64,000 nucleotides of DNA from Sphingomonas zeae (GTDB lineage: Bacteria; Pseudomonadota; Alphaproteobacteria; Sphingomonadales; Sphingomonadaceae), in contig NZ_JACIFA010000007.1 of NCBI RefSeq assembly GCF_014197135.1, forward strand, positions 62,001-126,000. Reading direction: 5' to 3'. Below, one piece after another: positions 38,777-47,294 of the stretch. The position numbers and the translations under genes were made by a program. Numbering within the stretch: the stretch's first letter is position 1; each line of letters begins with the position of its first letter. The notes beneath the pieces are model-generated. The model saw nothing but the letters and a program-made list of their open reading frames with translations, did no database searches and was not told the DNA's origin.

Positions 38777-40546
38777 ATGGTCGCCGACCCCCTTGCCAAG
38801 CTCCACGAAGTTTTCGGGTACAGCCAGTTCCGCGGGGTGCAGGAACAGGTGGTAGACCGCGTGCTCGCCCGGCAGCGCACTCTGGCCGTCATGCCGACCG
38901 GCGCTGGCAAGTCGCTCTGCTACCAGCTTCCCGCCGTGATGATGGACGGCTGTTGCGTCGTGGTCAGCCCGCTGATCGCGCTGATGCACGACCAGTTGCG
39001 CGCGGCCGAGGCGGTCGGCATCCGTGCCGCCACGCTGACCAGCGTCGACCAGAACCGGGCCGAAACGGTCGCGCGATTCCGCGACGGACAGCTCGACCTG
39101 CTCTATGTCGCGCCCGAACGCGCCTCCTCGGGGCATTTCCGCGAACTCCTCGCCTCCGCGCCACTCAGCCTGTTCGCGATCGACGAAGCCCACTGCGTCA
39201 GCGAATGGGGGCATGACTTCCGCCCCGATTACCGGCTGCTCGAACCGCTAATGGACGCCTTTCCCGAGGTGCCCCGGCTCGCGCTGACCGCGACCGCCGA
39301 CGCGCATACCCGCGCCGATATCGCCAAACAGCTGGGCATCCCCACCGAGGGGATGATCGTCTCGGGCTTCGATCGGCCCAATATCCGCTACGCGATTAGT
39401 CCCAAGTCGAATGTGAACCTTCAGATCGCGCGGGTGGTCGCAGAGACGCCCGGCCCCGGCATCGTCTATGCCCAGACGCGCGCGGCGACCGAAAAACTGG
39501 CCGAGGCGCTCGCGCGGACCGGCCGTCCGGTGCGCGCCTATCACGCCGGGCTCGATCCGGCGGTGCGCGCGAAGAACCAGGCCGATTTCGTGGCGAGCGA
39601 GGACATGGTGATCTGCGCCACCGTCGCCTTCGGCATGGGCATCGACAAACCCGATGTCCGCTTCGTCGCCCATGCCGGGCTGCCCAAGTCGATCGAGGCC
39701 TATTATCAGGAGACGGGGCGCGCGGGGCGCGACGGCGATCCGTCGGTCGCGCATCTGTTCTGGGGCGCGGACGACTTCGCCCGCGCGCGCCAGCGCATGG
39801 CCGAGGTCGAACCCGAACGGCAGGCTGGCGAGCGGGCGCGGCTGTCGGCGCTGGGCGCGCTGGTCGAGACGGGCGGGTGCCGCCGCCGCATTCTGCTGCG
39901 CCATTTCGGCGAGGATTTGCCTGAGGATTGCGGCAATTGCGACAATTGCCTGGGATCACCCGATGCGGTCGACGCGACGACCACCGCGCAGAAATTCCTG
40001 TCCGCCGTGTTCCGCACCGGGCAGATGTTCGGCGCGGGCTATATCGAACAAGTGCTGACCGGCCAGTCGAGCGAGCGCAGCCTGATGAACGGGCATGAGG
40101 CGCTGTCGGTATGGAATATCGTGGAGGGCGAAGAGGTGGCGCTGCTCAAGCCCGTCCACCGCGCACTGTTGCTACGCGACGCGCTGCGCACCAATCATCA
40201 TGGCGGACTGGAGTTCGGTCCCGCCGCCCGCGCGCTCATCAAGGGCGAGGCACGGCTGTCGCTGGTCCTGCCGCCCAAGCGCGAGCGAAAAGGGCGTCGT
40301 GCGGCCCCCGCCGCCGCCAATCCGGCGGACAATCCGCTGTTCGAGGCGCTACGCGCCAAGCGCCGCGAGCTGGCGCAGGAGGCGGGCGTGCCGCCTTATG
40401 TCATTTTCCACGACTCGGTCTTGCGCGACATGGCGGCGCAGCGCCCGGCCAGCCGGGCCGCGCTGTCGCTACTGTCCGGCATCGGCGCGCGCAAGCTGGA
40501 TGCTTATGGCGAGGCGTTTCTGGCGGTGATCCGCGACGCAGGCTAA
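38777..40546 (+). CDS. recQ: ATP-dependent DNA helicase RecQ
   Basis: 590 residues from the ATG at 38777. Helicase motifs: MPTGAGKSLCYQLP (I), DEAHCVSEWGHDFRPDY (II and aromatic loop), GRAGRDG (VI). The RQC zinc site is visible as CRRRILLRHFGEDLPEDCGNCDNC, and HRDC-like sequence ends the protein (ALRAKRRELAQEAGVPPYVIF). 3'-5' helicase in recombination and repair. Earlier in-frame starts exist but fall outside conserved sequence. Confidence 0.95.
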   Translation: MVADPLAKLHEVFGYSQFRGVQEQVVDRVLARQRTLAVMPTGAGKSLCYQLPAVMMDGCCVVVSPLIALMHDQLRAAEAVGIRAATLTSVDQNRAETVARFRDGQLDLLYVAPERASSGHFRELLASAPLSLFAIDEAHCVSEWGHDFRPDYRLLEPLMDAFPEVPRLALTATADAHTRADIAKQLGIPTEGMIVSGFDRPNIRYAISPKSNVNLQIARVVAETPGPGIVYAQTRAATEKLAEALARTGRPVRAYHAGLDPAVRAKNQADFVASEDMVICATVAFGMGIDKPDVRFVAHAGLPKSIEAYYQETGRAGRDGDPSVAHLFWGADDFARARQRMAEVEPERQAGERARLSALGALVETGGCRRRILLRHFGEDLPEDCGNCDNCLGSPDAVDATTTAQKFLSAVFRTGQMFGAGYIEQVLTGQSSERSLMNGHEALSVWNIVEGEEVALLKPVHRALLLRDALRTNHHGGLEFGPAARALIKGEARLSLVLPPKRERKGRRAAPAAANPADNPLFEALRAKRRELAQEAGVPPYVIFHDSVLRDMAAQRPASRAALSLLSGIGARKLDAYGEAFLAVIRDAG

Positions 40547-40556
40547 GTTGCCGGGC

Positions 40557-41069
40557 ATGAGTGCCCCTACCCTGACCACAGACCGGCTGACCCTGCGTGG
40601 CCATCGGCCCGACGATCTGGACGCGCTGACGGCCATGTGGGCCGATCCGGCGGTGTATGGGATGATCGGCGGCAAGCCTCGACCTCGGGAAGAGGTTTGG
40701 ATTCGGCTGCTCCGCTCGGTCGGGCAGTGGAGCGTGTTCGGCTATGGTGCCTGGGTCGTGTGCGACCGTGAGACCGGCGAGGTGTTGGGTGACATCGGCC
40801 TGCTCGAATCGCGGCGCGCGATCGTACCCGAACTGACCGTGCCGGAGGTGGGGTGGACGCTGTCCCCGGCGGCGCATGGCAAGGGCTATGCCGGCGAGGC
40901 GATGCGCGCGGTACTCGGTTGGGCGGAGGCGCAGGGGATCAGCCGGACATGCTGCATCATCGATCCGGGTAACGCCGCGTCGATCCGACTGGCGGAGAAG
41001 CTGGGTTACGCCGCGCCGGTCGAGGGGGTTTATCACGACCGGGTCATTTTGGTTTTTCACCGGGGGTGA
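40557..41069 (+). CDS. GNAT-family N-acetyltransferase
   Basis: 170 residues from the ATG at 40557 (a TTG at 40548 is possible). RimJ/RimL-type pattern: LTTDRLTLRGHRPDDLDALTAMWADP, VGWTLSPAAHGKGYAGEAMRAVLGWAEAQG (acetyl-CoA loop), and IIDPGNAASIRLAEKLGY. Typical of enzymes that acetylate small molecules or protein N-termini; substrate unknown. It directly follows recQ and marks the right end of high-GC sequence before the AT-richer islet. Confidence 0.88.
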   Translation: MSAPTLTTDRLTLRGHRPDDLDALTAMWADPAVYGMIGGKPRPREEVWIRLLRSVGQWSVFGYGAWVVCDRETGEVLGDIGLLESRRAIVPELTVPEVGWTLSPAAHGKGYAGEAMRAVLGWAEAQGISRTCCIIDPGNAASIRLAEKLGYAAPVEGVYHDRVILVFHRG

Positions 41070-41217
41070 CAAGCCTCAGTGACCCGATCAACGTTCAGTT
41101 TACTCCTCCTTGATTAACGCTATCCAAAAAAGAACGAGGCTAGCTGATGCCTATGGTCATGCAATGGAGGTCGTCCGGCATATGGGCGCGCAGAGCAACA
41201 GTTCGATGATGTAAAAG

Positions 41218-41544
41218 CTATTGCCGAATTGTGCGATGGGTGGCGACGTCCTGGCCTACCGAACCAATTGCTTTGATTGCGGTGGCAGCAGGGTAATTTT
41301 CTTCGCCGCGAATTGCGATGATTAGCGTAGCTATTGCTAACACCACTGCAGCAGTTCCGAAGAGTGCCCATCTAACTACAGCAGCGACATCCCAATGAAT
41401 GGTCGTTGAGCAAGTCTGCCCAGCAGAAAATGTTGACTTCGCCCCGGCCGTCTTGCCAGCAGCCTTCGATCGCCGACTCGGAGGAGTAGCGTTGTTTTCT
41501 GCGGCGAGATCGAGGCGGGAAGCCATCAGCTGATCATGATCCAA
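41218..41544 (-). CDS. Small single-pass membrane protein, accessory islet
   Basis: 108 residues from a TTG at 41544 with AGGAG 5 nt upstream; an ATG six codons later is the alternative. One TM helix (WALFGTAAVVLAIATLIIAI) separates a Ser/Lys-rich N-terminal half from a short C-terminal tail. Codon use is visibly less GC-rich than in neighbouring genes. It overlaps the winged-helix gene by 11 bp, so both are probably on one transcript. Function unknown. Confidence 0.5.
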   Translation of the reverse strand: MDHDQLMASRLDLAAENNATPPSRRSKAAGKTAGAKSTFSAGQTCSTTIHWDVAAVVRWALFGTAAVVLAIATLIIAIRGEENYPAATAIKAIGSVGQDVATHRTIRQ

Positions 41545-41989
41545 AAGTCTCCTGTGCTTGCGCCACGAAGGCTAGAGGCATGTCAGCCGCTAGACGTTTT
41601 GCGAGATTGTCGAACGCAAACACACGTTTGCCGTCTGTCAGTTTGTCACGTTCGATCAATCCTGCCTTCACCATCTTGTGAGTGGCGCGCTGGACGGTGC
41701 GAAGGTCGACGCCCATCCGCTTGGCGATCGTGGTCGAGCGAGGAAATACGGGCTTCTTAGGATCCCACCAGTGCGCAAGCAGGTTGATCAGGACCAGCAT
41801 GTCGGTCGGATTTAGCTGATACTTCGACTGGAGCCGTAGCAGCGACATCGGGACAGCGACAAAGCCGGATCCTTCGTTGACCGCGCCCTGCCACTTTTCC
41901 TTCACGGTGATCTTCGCTTCTTCAAGCGTCTCATGGTCACTTAGAGAGCCCATCGTTGAAGGGGAAACCGGATCAATCATGTGGCCCAT
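41534..41989 (-). CDS. Winged-helix protein, replication-initiator-like, accessory islet
   Basis: 151 residues with a helix-turn-helix core PRSTTIAKRMGVDLRTVQRATHKMVKAGLIER preceded by LQSKYQLNPTDMLVLINLLAHWW, a pattern I associate with plasmid or phage replication/regulatory HTH proteins (DnaD/Rep N-terminal type). Base composition is clearly more AT-rich than the flanks, which fits transfer. No integrase or second island gene is recognisable. The start is the first ATG; ribosome-binding site weak. Confidence 0.6.
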   Translation of the reverse strand: MGHMIDPVSPSTMGSLSDHETLEEAKITVKEKWQGAVNEGSGFVAVPMSLLRLQSKYQLNPTDMLVLINLLAHWWDPKKPVFPRSTTIAKRMGVDLRTVQRATHKMVKAGLIERDKLTDGKRVFAFDNLAKRLAADMPLAFVAQAQETFGS

Positions 41990-42194
41990 CTATGCATTGA
42001 GTTAATAGTTTAACAGGGGGTCTATCTAATAGGTGACATTGATGTCGCTTTTTTTGAGCAATGAAACTTTTTGGGGGGCATAGGTTTCGATTTCGCTCCG
42101 CCTCACCGACGTCGGGTAGCGTTCGCTCAAACAAAAGCCCGGAGCCAAGACGTTCGCGGTTCAAGCCCCGCCCCCGATAGGGTACAAGACCCCC

Positions 42195-43073
42195 GTGACG
42201 CTTGCCCTGATCCTGTCCGCCATCGCCATGACTCTGATCGTCGGCGTGCGCTATCTGCTCGCATCCGGGGCGTTCGCGCTGGCGACCAGGGCGCGGCATC
42301 CGAATCTCTATACCGGGCTCGATCCGCAGATCCGGCGGGAGATCGGCTGGAGCCTCGCCTCCGCCGCCATTTACGGTGTGCCGGCAGGCATCGTCGCCTG
42401 GGGCTGGCAAAATCGCGGATGGACACGGATTTACGCCGACGTCCACGCCTATCCGCTCTGGTACTGGCCGGTATCGGTCCTGCTTTATCTGGTCGCACAC
42501 GATACCTGGTTCTACTGGACGCATCGCTGGATGCATCGGCCCGCCGTCTTCAAGGCCGCGCACGCCGTCCATCATGCCAGCCGCCCGCCGACCGCCTGGG
42601 CCGCGATGGCCTTCCACCCGATCGAGGCGGTGACCGGCGCTGTGGTAATTCCGCTACTCGTCTTTCTGATTCCGATTCATATCGGCGCGCTCGGCTTGGT
42701 GCTGACCGTCATGACCGTTATGGGCGTGACCAACCACATGGGTTGGGAGATCTTTCCGCGATTCCTGTGGCAGGGGCACCTGGGGGGGTGGCTCATCACG
42801 GCCAGTCATCATCAGCGGCATCATGAGCAATATGGGTGCAATTATGGACTCTATTTCCGGTTCTGGGATCGACTGTGCGGGACGGACCACGGACTCGGCG
42901 ATTTCGGACGCGCCCATGCGCAGGCCGCGCGCCGTGTGGCGGGGCTTAGCGCTGATGCTGGCCGCCCTGCCGCTGGTGAGCGCCGCGCCGGTCAGCCGTT
43001 TGGACATCGGGATCGACCAGTTGCGCTCGGCCAAGGGGATGATCCGGCTGTGCCTGACCGCCGACCCGGATAA
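42195..43073 (+). CDS. Sterol desaturase/fatty-acid hydroxylase family protein
   Basis: 292 codons, but only about 240 belong to the family. Hydrophobic helices alternate with the di-iron histidine boxes HDTWFYWTHRWMH, HAVHH and SHHQRHH. The family hydroxylates lipids or carotenoid-like substrates at the membrane. After LCGTDHGLGDFGR the frame continues for ~50 codons of unfamiliar sequence that overlaps the DUF2141 gene, so the real stop may have been lost by a small indel. Right after the islet. Confidence 0.75.
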   Translation: MTLALILSAIAMTLIVGVRYLLASGAFALATRARHPNLYTGLDPQIRREIGWSLASAAIYGVPAGIVAWGWQNRGWTRIYADVHAYPLWYWPVSVLLYLVAHDTWFYWTHRWMHRPAVFKAAHAVHHASRPPTAWAAMAFHPIEAVTGAVVIPLLVFLIPIHIGALGLVLTVMTVMGVTNHMGWEIFPRFLWQGHLGGWLITASHHQRHHEQYGCNYGLYFRFWDRLCGTDHGLGDFGRAHAQAARRVAGLSADAGRPAAGERRAGQPFGHRDRPVALGQGDDPAVPDRRPG

Positions 43074-43359
43074 CTTCCCGCAATGCGTCGACGATGCCCG
43101 CGCGCTGACCCGGTCGGTCCCCGCCGGCCAGCGGAGTATCGGTCTGGATGGCCTGCCGCATGGCACCTATGCCGCCGCCGTCATCCATGATGAGAACAAC
43201 AACGCCAAGCTCGACACGCTGGCAGGCATCCCGCGCGAGGGTTTCGGATTTTCGCGCAATCCGGTGATCCGTTTCGGCCCGCCGCGCTTTTCGGCGGCGC
43301 GGTTCACGCTCGATTCTGTTGCCGAAACACAACAGATCAGGATGCGGTACATCTTCTGA
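42916..43359 (+). CDS. Secreted DUF2141 protein
   Basis: 147 residues from the ATG at 42916, with a signal peptide (RAVWRGLALMLAALPLVSAAP) and the DUF2141 pattern LRSAKGMIRLCLTAD.., LPHGTYAAAVIHDENNNAKLDT, IPREGFGFSRNP. The mature domain is a beta-sandwich of unknown function, often found beside sterol-desaturase genes. It overlaps the preceding frame by ~158 bp as annotated. Likely periplasmic. Confidence 0.85.
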   Translation: MRRPRAVWRGLALMLAALPLVSAAPVSRLDIGIDQLRSAKGMIRLCLTADPDNFPQCVDDARALTRSVPAGQRSIGLDGLPHGTYAAAVIHDENNNAKLDTLAGIPREGFGFSRNPVIRFGPPRFSAARFTLDSVAETQQIRMRYIF

Positions 43360-43430
43360 CACAATTGCCGGAGCAAAATCGTCACCGTAACGTTGCATTT
43401 CGGATAACCGAATTCAGGGAGTTTTCCGTC

Positions 43431-44315
43431 TTGCGCCAATTTCCGCGCGTCTCCGCTACGCTGATCGCTCTGGGCGTGCTGTCCCTGTCGGCGCCCGCCC
43501 TTGCGCAGGACGCCTCGTCCTCCAGCAATCCGGCCGCCACCGAAATGGCGGGCCAGCTGGGCAAGAACACCGTCACCGTCGGCTTGGGCGCGGCCTATCT
43601 GCCGTCCTATGAGGGGTCGAAGGATTACCAGTTCAGCCCCGCGCCCGCCGCGCTCGCCTATATCGACGGGCATACCATCACCTATATCGGCAACCGCCTG
43701 TCGGTCGACCTGATCGGCGACAAGGCCAATCGCGACTGGGATATCCAGGCCGGGCCGATCGGCGTCGTCAATCTCGACCGCACGACCACCTCGGGGATCG
43801 ATGATCCCCGCGTCCGCGCGCTGGGCAAGATCGGCGCGGCGGTCGAGCTGGGCGGCTATGTCGGCATTGGCAAGATCGGCGTCGTCACCAGCCCCTATGA
43901 CCGGCTCTCCGTCTCGGTCAGCTATCGCCATGACGTGACCGGCGTACATGACAGCGGCATCTGGCAGCCTTCGGTCAATTACTTCACCCCGCTGTCGACC
44001 AAGGCGGCGGTCGGCCTGTTCGCCACCGCCGAGCATGTCGGCCGTGGCTATGCCCGCCGCTATTTCTCGATCACGCCGGACCAGAGCGCAGCAAGCGGCC
44101 TGCCCGTCTACAACGCCCGGTCCGGGTGGAAGGACTGGTCGGTCGGCGGGCTCGCCACCTATTCGATCACCGGCAACCTGTTGAAGGGATGGAAGGTCGT
44201 CGGCGGCCTGACCTATGGCCGGATGGTGAACGATTTCGGGGACAGCCCCATCGTATCGCAGGCCGGATCGCGCAGCCAGTGGCTGAGCGCGCTGGGGCTG
44301 GCGTACACGTTCTGA
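43431..44315 (+). CDS. MipA/OmpV-family outer-membrane protein
   Basis: 294 residues from a TTG at 43431 with GGGAG 9 nt upstream. A signal peptide (RVSATLIALGVLSLSAPALAQ) and a barrel-like C-terminus (LGLAYTF, terminal Phe). MipA/OmpV signatures include VGLGAAYLPSYEGSKDYQFSP near the mature start and YGRMVNDFGDSPIVS near the end. MipA is a scaffold in murein synthesis in E. coli, but many family members only form barrels. A repeat element follows its stop. Confidence 0.88.
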   Translation: MRQFPRVSATLIALGVLSLSAPALAQDASSSSNPAATEMAGQLGKNTVTVGLGAAYLPSYEGSKDYQFSPAPAALAYIDGHTITYIGNRLSVDLIGDKANRDWDIQAGPIGVVNLDRTTTSGIDDPRVRALGKIGAAVELGGYVGIGKIGVVTSPYDRLSVSVSYRHDVTGVHDSGIWQPSVNYFTPLSTKAAVGLFATAEHVGRGYARRYFSITPDQSAASGLPVYNARSGWKDWSVGGLATYSITGNLLKGWKVVGGLTYGRMVNDFGDSPIVSQAGSRSQWLSALGLAYTF

Positions 44316-44322
44316 GTTTCGA

Positions 44323-44455
44323 TCCTCCCCTGCAAGGGGAGGTGGCAGGCCGAAGGCCTGACGGAGGGGGGCTTACCACATAGGACGTCCCTTGGCGGCG
44401 ATCCCCCCTCCACCACCGCTTCGCGGTGGTCCCCCTCCCCGTGCCGGGGAGGATT
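44323..44455. repeat. Complete REP-like element, type B then inverted type A
   Basis: The best-preserved copy: CCTCCCCTGCAAGGGGAGG, CAGGCCGAAGGCCTG, spacer, ACCACCGCTTCGCGGTGGT, CTCCCCGTGCCGGGGAGGAT. It lies between the convergent MipA/OmpV and lipoprotein genes. Confidence 0.88.
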
Positions 44456-44456
44456 G

Positions 44457-44969
44457 TCACGCCTGCGGGCATTCCCCCGGCTGGGTCACCGGCGCGCCGC
44501 CCATATACCAGTGGCTGCGGTCGCCCATCGTCTCGCGGTCATGGTAGCAGACCCGCGCCTTGGACGTCTTCAAGTCCAGCTCGACCGTCCAGTTATTGTC
44601 GGCGCAGTCATGCGGGGTGCAGCCATGCGCGGCGATCCCCTGTTCGCCCTGGCGGAAGATCGGCACCGTCACCGCGCCGCGCGACATCATCCGCTGGACC
44701 AGCTTCTGATCGCCGACCGCATCGTGCAGCGCGGTCGCCACCTCGGTCCGGTCGAAGAAGCTGACCCCGTCCACCGCGTCTCCGGGATAATGGCCGATAT
44801 AGGCGGTCAGCGGATTGACCTGCGCCACGCCCGGCAGTGGGGTCGGCCGCGCGGTGCCCGGCGGGGTGAAGTTGCCGGGTGCGACATCCGAGTCGGTATC
44901 CTCACCCCGACCGCCGCACGCCGACAATGCGAGCAGAGCCAAGGGGGCAAGGATGGCGAAACGGCGCAT
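44457..44969 (-). CDS. Lipoprotein of unknown function
   Basis: 170 residues with a lipoprotein signal peptide (MRRFAILAPLALLALSAC, lipobox LSAC). The mature part has a CTPHDCADNNW motif with paired Cys and a later Cys, so disulfide-stabilised and periplasmic. I do not recognise the family. It ends on the repeat element. Confidence 0.7.
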   Translation of the reverse strand: MRRFAILAPLALLALSACGGRGEDTDSDVAPGNFTPPGTARPTPLPGVAQVNPLTAYIGHYPGDAVDGVSFFDRTEVATALHDAVGDQKLVQRMMSRGAVTVPIFRQGEQGIAAHGCTPHDCADNNWTVELDLKTSKARVCYHDRETMGDRSHWYMGGAPVTQPGECPQA

Positions 44970-45033
44970 GTCTCTCTCCTGACGAATCTCTTATAGGCGG
45001 GAACGCTTTGAGGGGGCGGCCGGTTGCCCGTTC

Positions 45034-45477
45034 ATGACATCCCCGCCTGCCCATGATGCCGCACTGGTCCGCTTTGTCGAGGCCCAGGCGAACAGTTTCG
45101 CCACCGCCCTCGCCGAATTGCGCGCGGGCCGGAAGCAAAGCCATTGGATGTGGTACATATTCCCGCAGATCGCCGGGCTTGGCCGCAGCCCCACCGCGAT
45201 ATTCTATGCGATCGCCGATGCCGAGGAAGCGCGGGCCTATCTGGCGCATCCGGTGCTGGGGCCGCGTCTGCATCAGGTCGTGGCCGCCGCCGTGGCAGCG
45301 CCTGGTTCGGCCGAGGCGGTATTCGGCGCGATCGACGCGATGAAGCTGCGATCGTCGCTGACCCTGTTTGCCGCCGTCGCGGATGACCCCGCGCCGTTTC
45401 GCCAGGGGCTCGAGCGCTTCTTCGACGGGCAGGACGATCCGGCAACCCTGACGAGGCTCGACCATCACCGGCGGTGA
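45034..45477 (+). CDS. DUF1810 family protein
   Basis: 147 residues with the DUF1810 core: LVRFVEAQANSFATALAELRAGRKQSHWMWYIFPQIAGLG and the following YLAHPVLGPRLHQVV and DAMKLRSSLTLF blocks. It is cytoplasmic, with no signal peptide. No established biochemical role is known to me. It stands alone between two lipoprotein genes on the other strand. Confidence 0.85.
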   Translation: MTSPPAHDAALVRFVEAQANSFATALAELRAGRKQSHWMWYIFPQIAGLGRSPTAIFYAIADAEEARAYLAHPVLGPRLHQVVAAAVAAPGSAEAVFGAIDAMKLRSSLTLFAAVADDPAPFRQGLERFFDGQDDPATLTRLDHHRR

Positions 45478-45497
45478 CGGTCGAGCCTCTGTCCGGT

Positions 45498-45878
45498 TCA
45501 CTTCTTGATGGTTACGGGGCCTGGGCCGGTGACGCTCGCCGACTGGTCTGCGGTCAGCACGATCGTCCATTGGGTTTTATCGTCGCACACCGCATCCCAA
45601 GTCGGATTGCCGTTGGTAGGCGCGGCCTCCTTCATGGCCGTCACCGACTGGCAGCTCGACCCGTTCGGCCCCGCATCGCGGATCGCACGGAACAGGACGC
45701 CGCGACGCTGGCCCTCGGGCAGCGCACGAACCTTGGCGCCCAGCGTATCGGCGCTCATTTCCGTGCCATTGCTGGTGGCAGCGGCGGCGCTGTTATTGGC
45801 TGGTTCAGTCGAGGACCCGCACGCCGCCAGCGGCAGCGCGGCGGCCATTACGGCCAGGAGAATCGTGGAACGCTGCAT
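45498..45878 (-). CDS. Lipoprotein of unknown function, two-Cys mature domain
   Basis: 126 residues from the ATG at 45878, preceded by AAGGAACT. Lipoprotein signal (MQRSTILLAVMAAALPLAAC, lipobox LAAC), then a low-complexity Ser/Asn/Ala linker and a globular end with conserved-looking SSCQSV and WDAVCDDKTQWTIVL that may form a disulfide. Family not recognised. It converges with the DUF1810 gene by 20 bp. Confidence 0.65.
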   Translation of the reverse strand: MQRSTILLAVMAAALPLAACGSSTEPANNSAAAATSNGTEMSADTLGAKVRALPEGQRRGVLFRAIRDAGPNGSSCQSVTAMKEAAPTNGNPTWDAVCDDKTQWTIVLTADQSASVTGPGPVTIKK

Positions 45879-45990
45879 GATCCAGTTCCTTTCCCTAAGT
45901 GGCGGCCGCGGGAGAGCGACCGTATCGCCTGCATAACGATCATCGGCGTCGCCAGTTGCGCGCATCCGCCGCGAACGGCAAGACATCTCG

Positions 45991-46686
45991 ATGAGCGACG
46001 TTCGATTGCACGAAAGCTGGCTGTCGGTGCTGCGGCCCGAATTCGACGAGCCCTATATGAAGGCATTGAAGACCTTCCTCGCCGAAGAGCGCGAGGGCGG
46101 CCAGCGCATCTTCCCTCGCCCGTCCGAATGGTTTCGCGCGCTCGACCTGACGCCGCTCGACCAGGTGCGGGTCGTGATCCTGGGGCAGGACCCCTATCAT
46201 GGCGAGGGGCAGGCGCATGGCCTGGCCTTCTCGGTCCAGCCGGGCGTCCGCCCGCCGCCCAGCCTGGTCAATATCTACAAGGAGATGGCGAGTGATCTGG
46301 GCATCGCCCCGCCCTCCCACGGCCTGCTCGATCACTGGGCGCGGCAGGGGGTGCTCTTGCTCAACTCCGTGCTGACCGTGCGGATGGGACAGGCCGCCTC
46401 GCATCAGGGGCGCGGGTGGGAGCGGTTCACCGACGCCGTGATCCGCGCCGTGGCCGCCAGGCCCGAGCCGGTGGTCTTCATCCTGTGGGGCGCCTATGCC
46501 CAGAAAAAGGCGGGCTTCGTTCGTGAGATGGGCGCGGGGCGGCACTGTGTCCTGACCTCGGTCCACCCCTCGCCTTTGTCGGCGCGGGGCGGCTTTTTCG
46601 GCTCGAAGCCCTTTTCGCGCGCCAATGACTTTCTGGTCGAGCACGGCCAGCCGCCGATCGACTGGGCGCTGCCGCCGCTGTCCTGA
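45991..46686 (+). CDS. ung: Uracil-DNA glycosylase (family 1)
   Basis: 231 residues. The water-activating loop VVILGQDPYHGEGQAHGLAFSV is unmistakable, with LLLNSVLTVRMGQAASHQGRGW and VHPSPLSARGGFFGSKPFSRAN (the Leu-intercalation loop). It removes uracil from DNA after cytosine deamination. It starts within 110 bp of the lipoprotein gene, divergently. Confidence 0.96.
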   Translation: MSDVRLHESWLSVLRPEFDEPYMKALKTFLAEEREGGQRIFPRPSEWFRALDLTPLDQVRVVILGQDPYHGEGQAHGLAFSVQPGVRPPPSLVNIYKEMASDLGIAPPSHGLLDHWARQGVLLLNSVLTVRMGQAASHQGRGWERFTDAVIRAVAARPEPVVFILWGAYAQKKAGFVREMGAGRHCVLTSVHPSPLSARGGFFGSKPFSRANDFLVEHGQPPIDWALPPLS

Positions 46687-46771
46687 TCCCGATCTGTAAT
46701 CACACTGGCATCATTTGGTGCAAGCGCGCATAGCGCCCGCCATTCCACCGATAGAATAAGGACCACCGGCG

Positions 46772-47083
46772 ATGGCCGACGACGAATATGTCTATGACGA
46801 AGCGACCGGCGAATGGATCAGCGCCGCCGACGCTGCTGCCAAGGGTGCCGCGGCCAGCGACGACGATGCGGTCGTGGTGCGCGACTCGGTCGGCAATGTG
46901 CTGAGCGACGGCGACCAGGTGACGCTGATCAAGGACCTGACCGTCAAGGGCGCAGGCCAGACGCTGAAGCGCGGCACCCTCATCAAGTCGATCCGCCTGA
47001 CCGGCGACGCGCAGGAAATCGACTGCAAGTTTGACGGGATCAAGGGGTTGGTGTTGAGGGCGGAGTTTGTGCGGAAGCGGTGA
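46772..47083 (+). CDS. YjdM/PhnA-family protein
   Basis: 103 residues with the PhnA C-terminal domain: VVRDSVGNVLSDGDQVTLIKDLTVKGAGQTLKRGTLIKSIRL and the end KFDGIKGLVLRAEFVRK. The N-terminal zinc ribbon found in E. coli YjdM is missing; in its place there is an acidic, Ala-rich region. Not a phosphonate enzyme in E. coli by current knowledge, and function here is unknown. AAGGA 10 nt before the ATG. Confidence 0.85.
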   Translation: MADDEYVYDEATGEWISAADAAAKGAAASDDDAVVVRDSVGNVLSDGDQVTLIKDLTVKGAGQTLKRGTLIKSIRLTGDAQEIDCKFDGIKGLVLRAEFVRKR

Positions 47084-47120
47084 GGTTGACGTTCGGCGTG
47101 TCGTGGGAGAGCATGGCCCT

Positions 47121-47294
47121 ATGCAGGCAGTCTCCTACGATGAAGCAGCCGAAAATCTGGAGGCGATGATCGACAAGGTCGTCGCCGACCGCGCGCCCCT
47201 CGCGATCACGCTTGAACGGGGCGAAGGCGCCGTGCTGATCTCGGCCAGCGAATGGGCGTCGATCGAGGAGGCCTTACATCCTCCCGGGGGCTAA
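47121..47294 (+). pseudogene. Truncated Phd/YefM-type antitoxin, no toxin
   Basis: 57 residues: MQAVSYDEAAENLEAMIDKVVADRAPLAITLERGEGAVLISASEWASIEEAL matches the N-terminal DNA-binding half of Phd/YefM antitoxins, ending near the position where the toxin-binding tail (about 25-30 residues) should begin. No RelE/Doc-like gene follows. I treat it as a remnant, although it might still bind DNA. Confidence 0.6.

Noticed and set aside
42140..42185. GGTTCAAGCC motif resembling a tRNA T-arm beside the AT-rich islet
   Set aside because: The stems do not pair as in a tRNA, there is no anticodon arm and no CCA-type end; only a chance match, so I do not call an att site.
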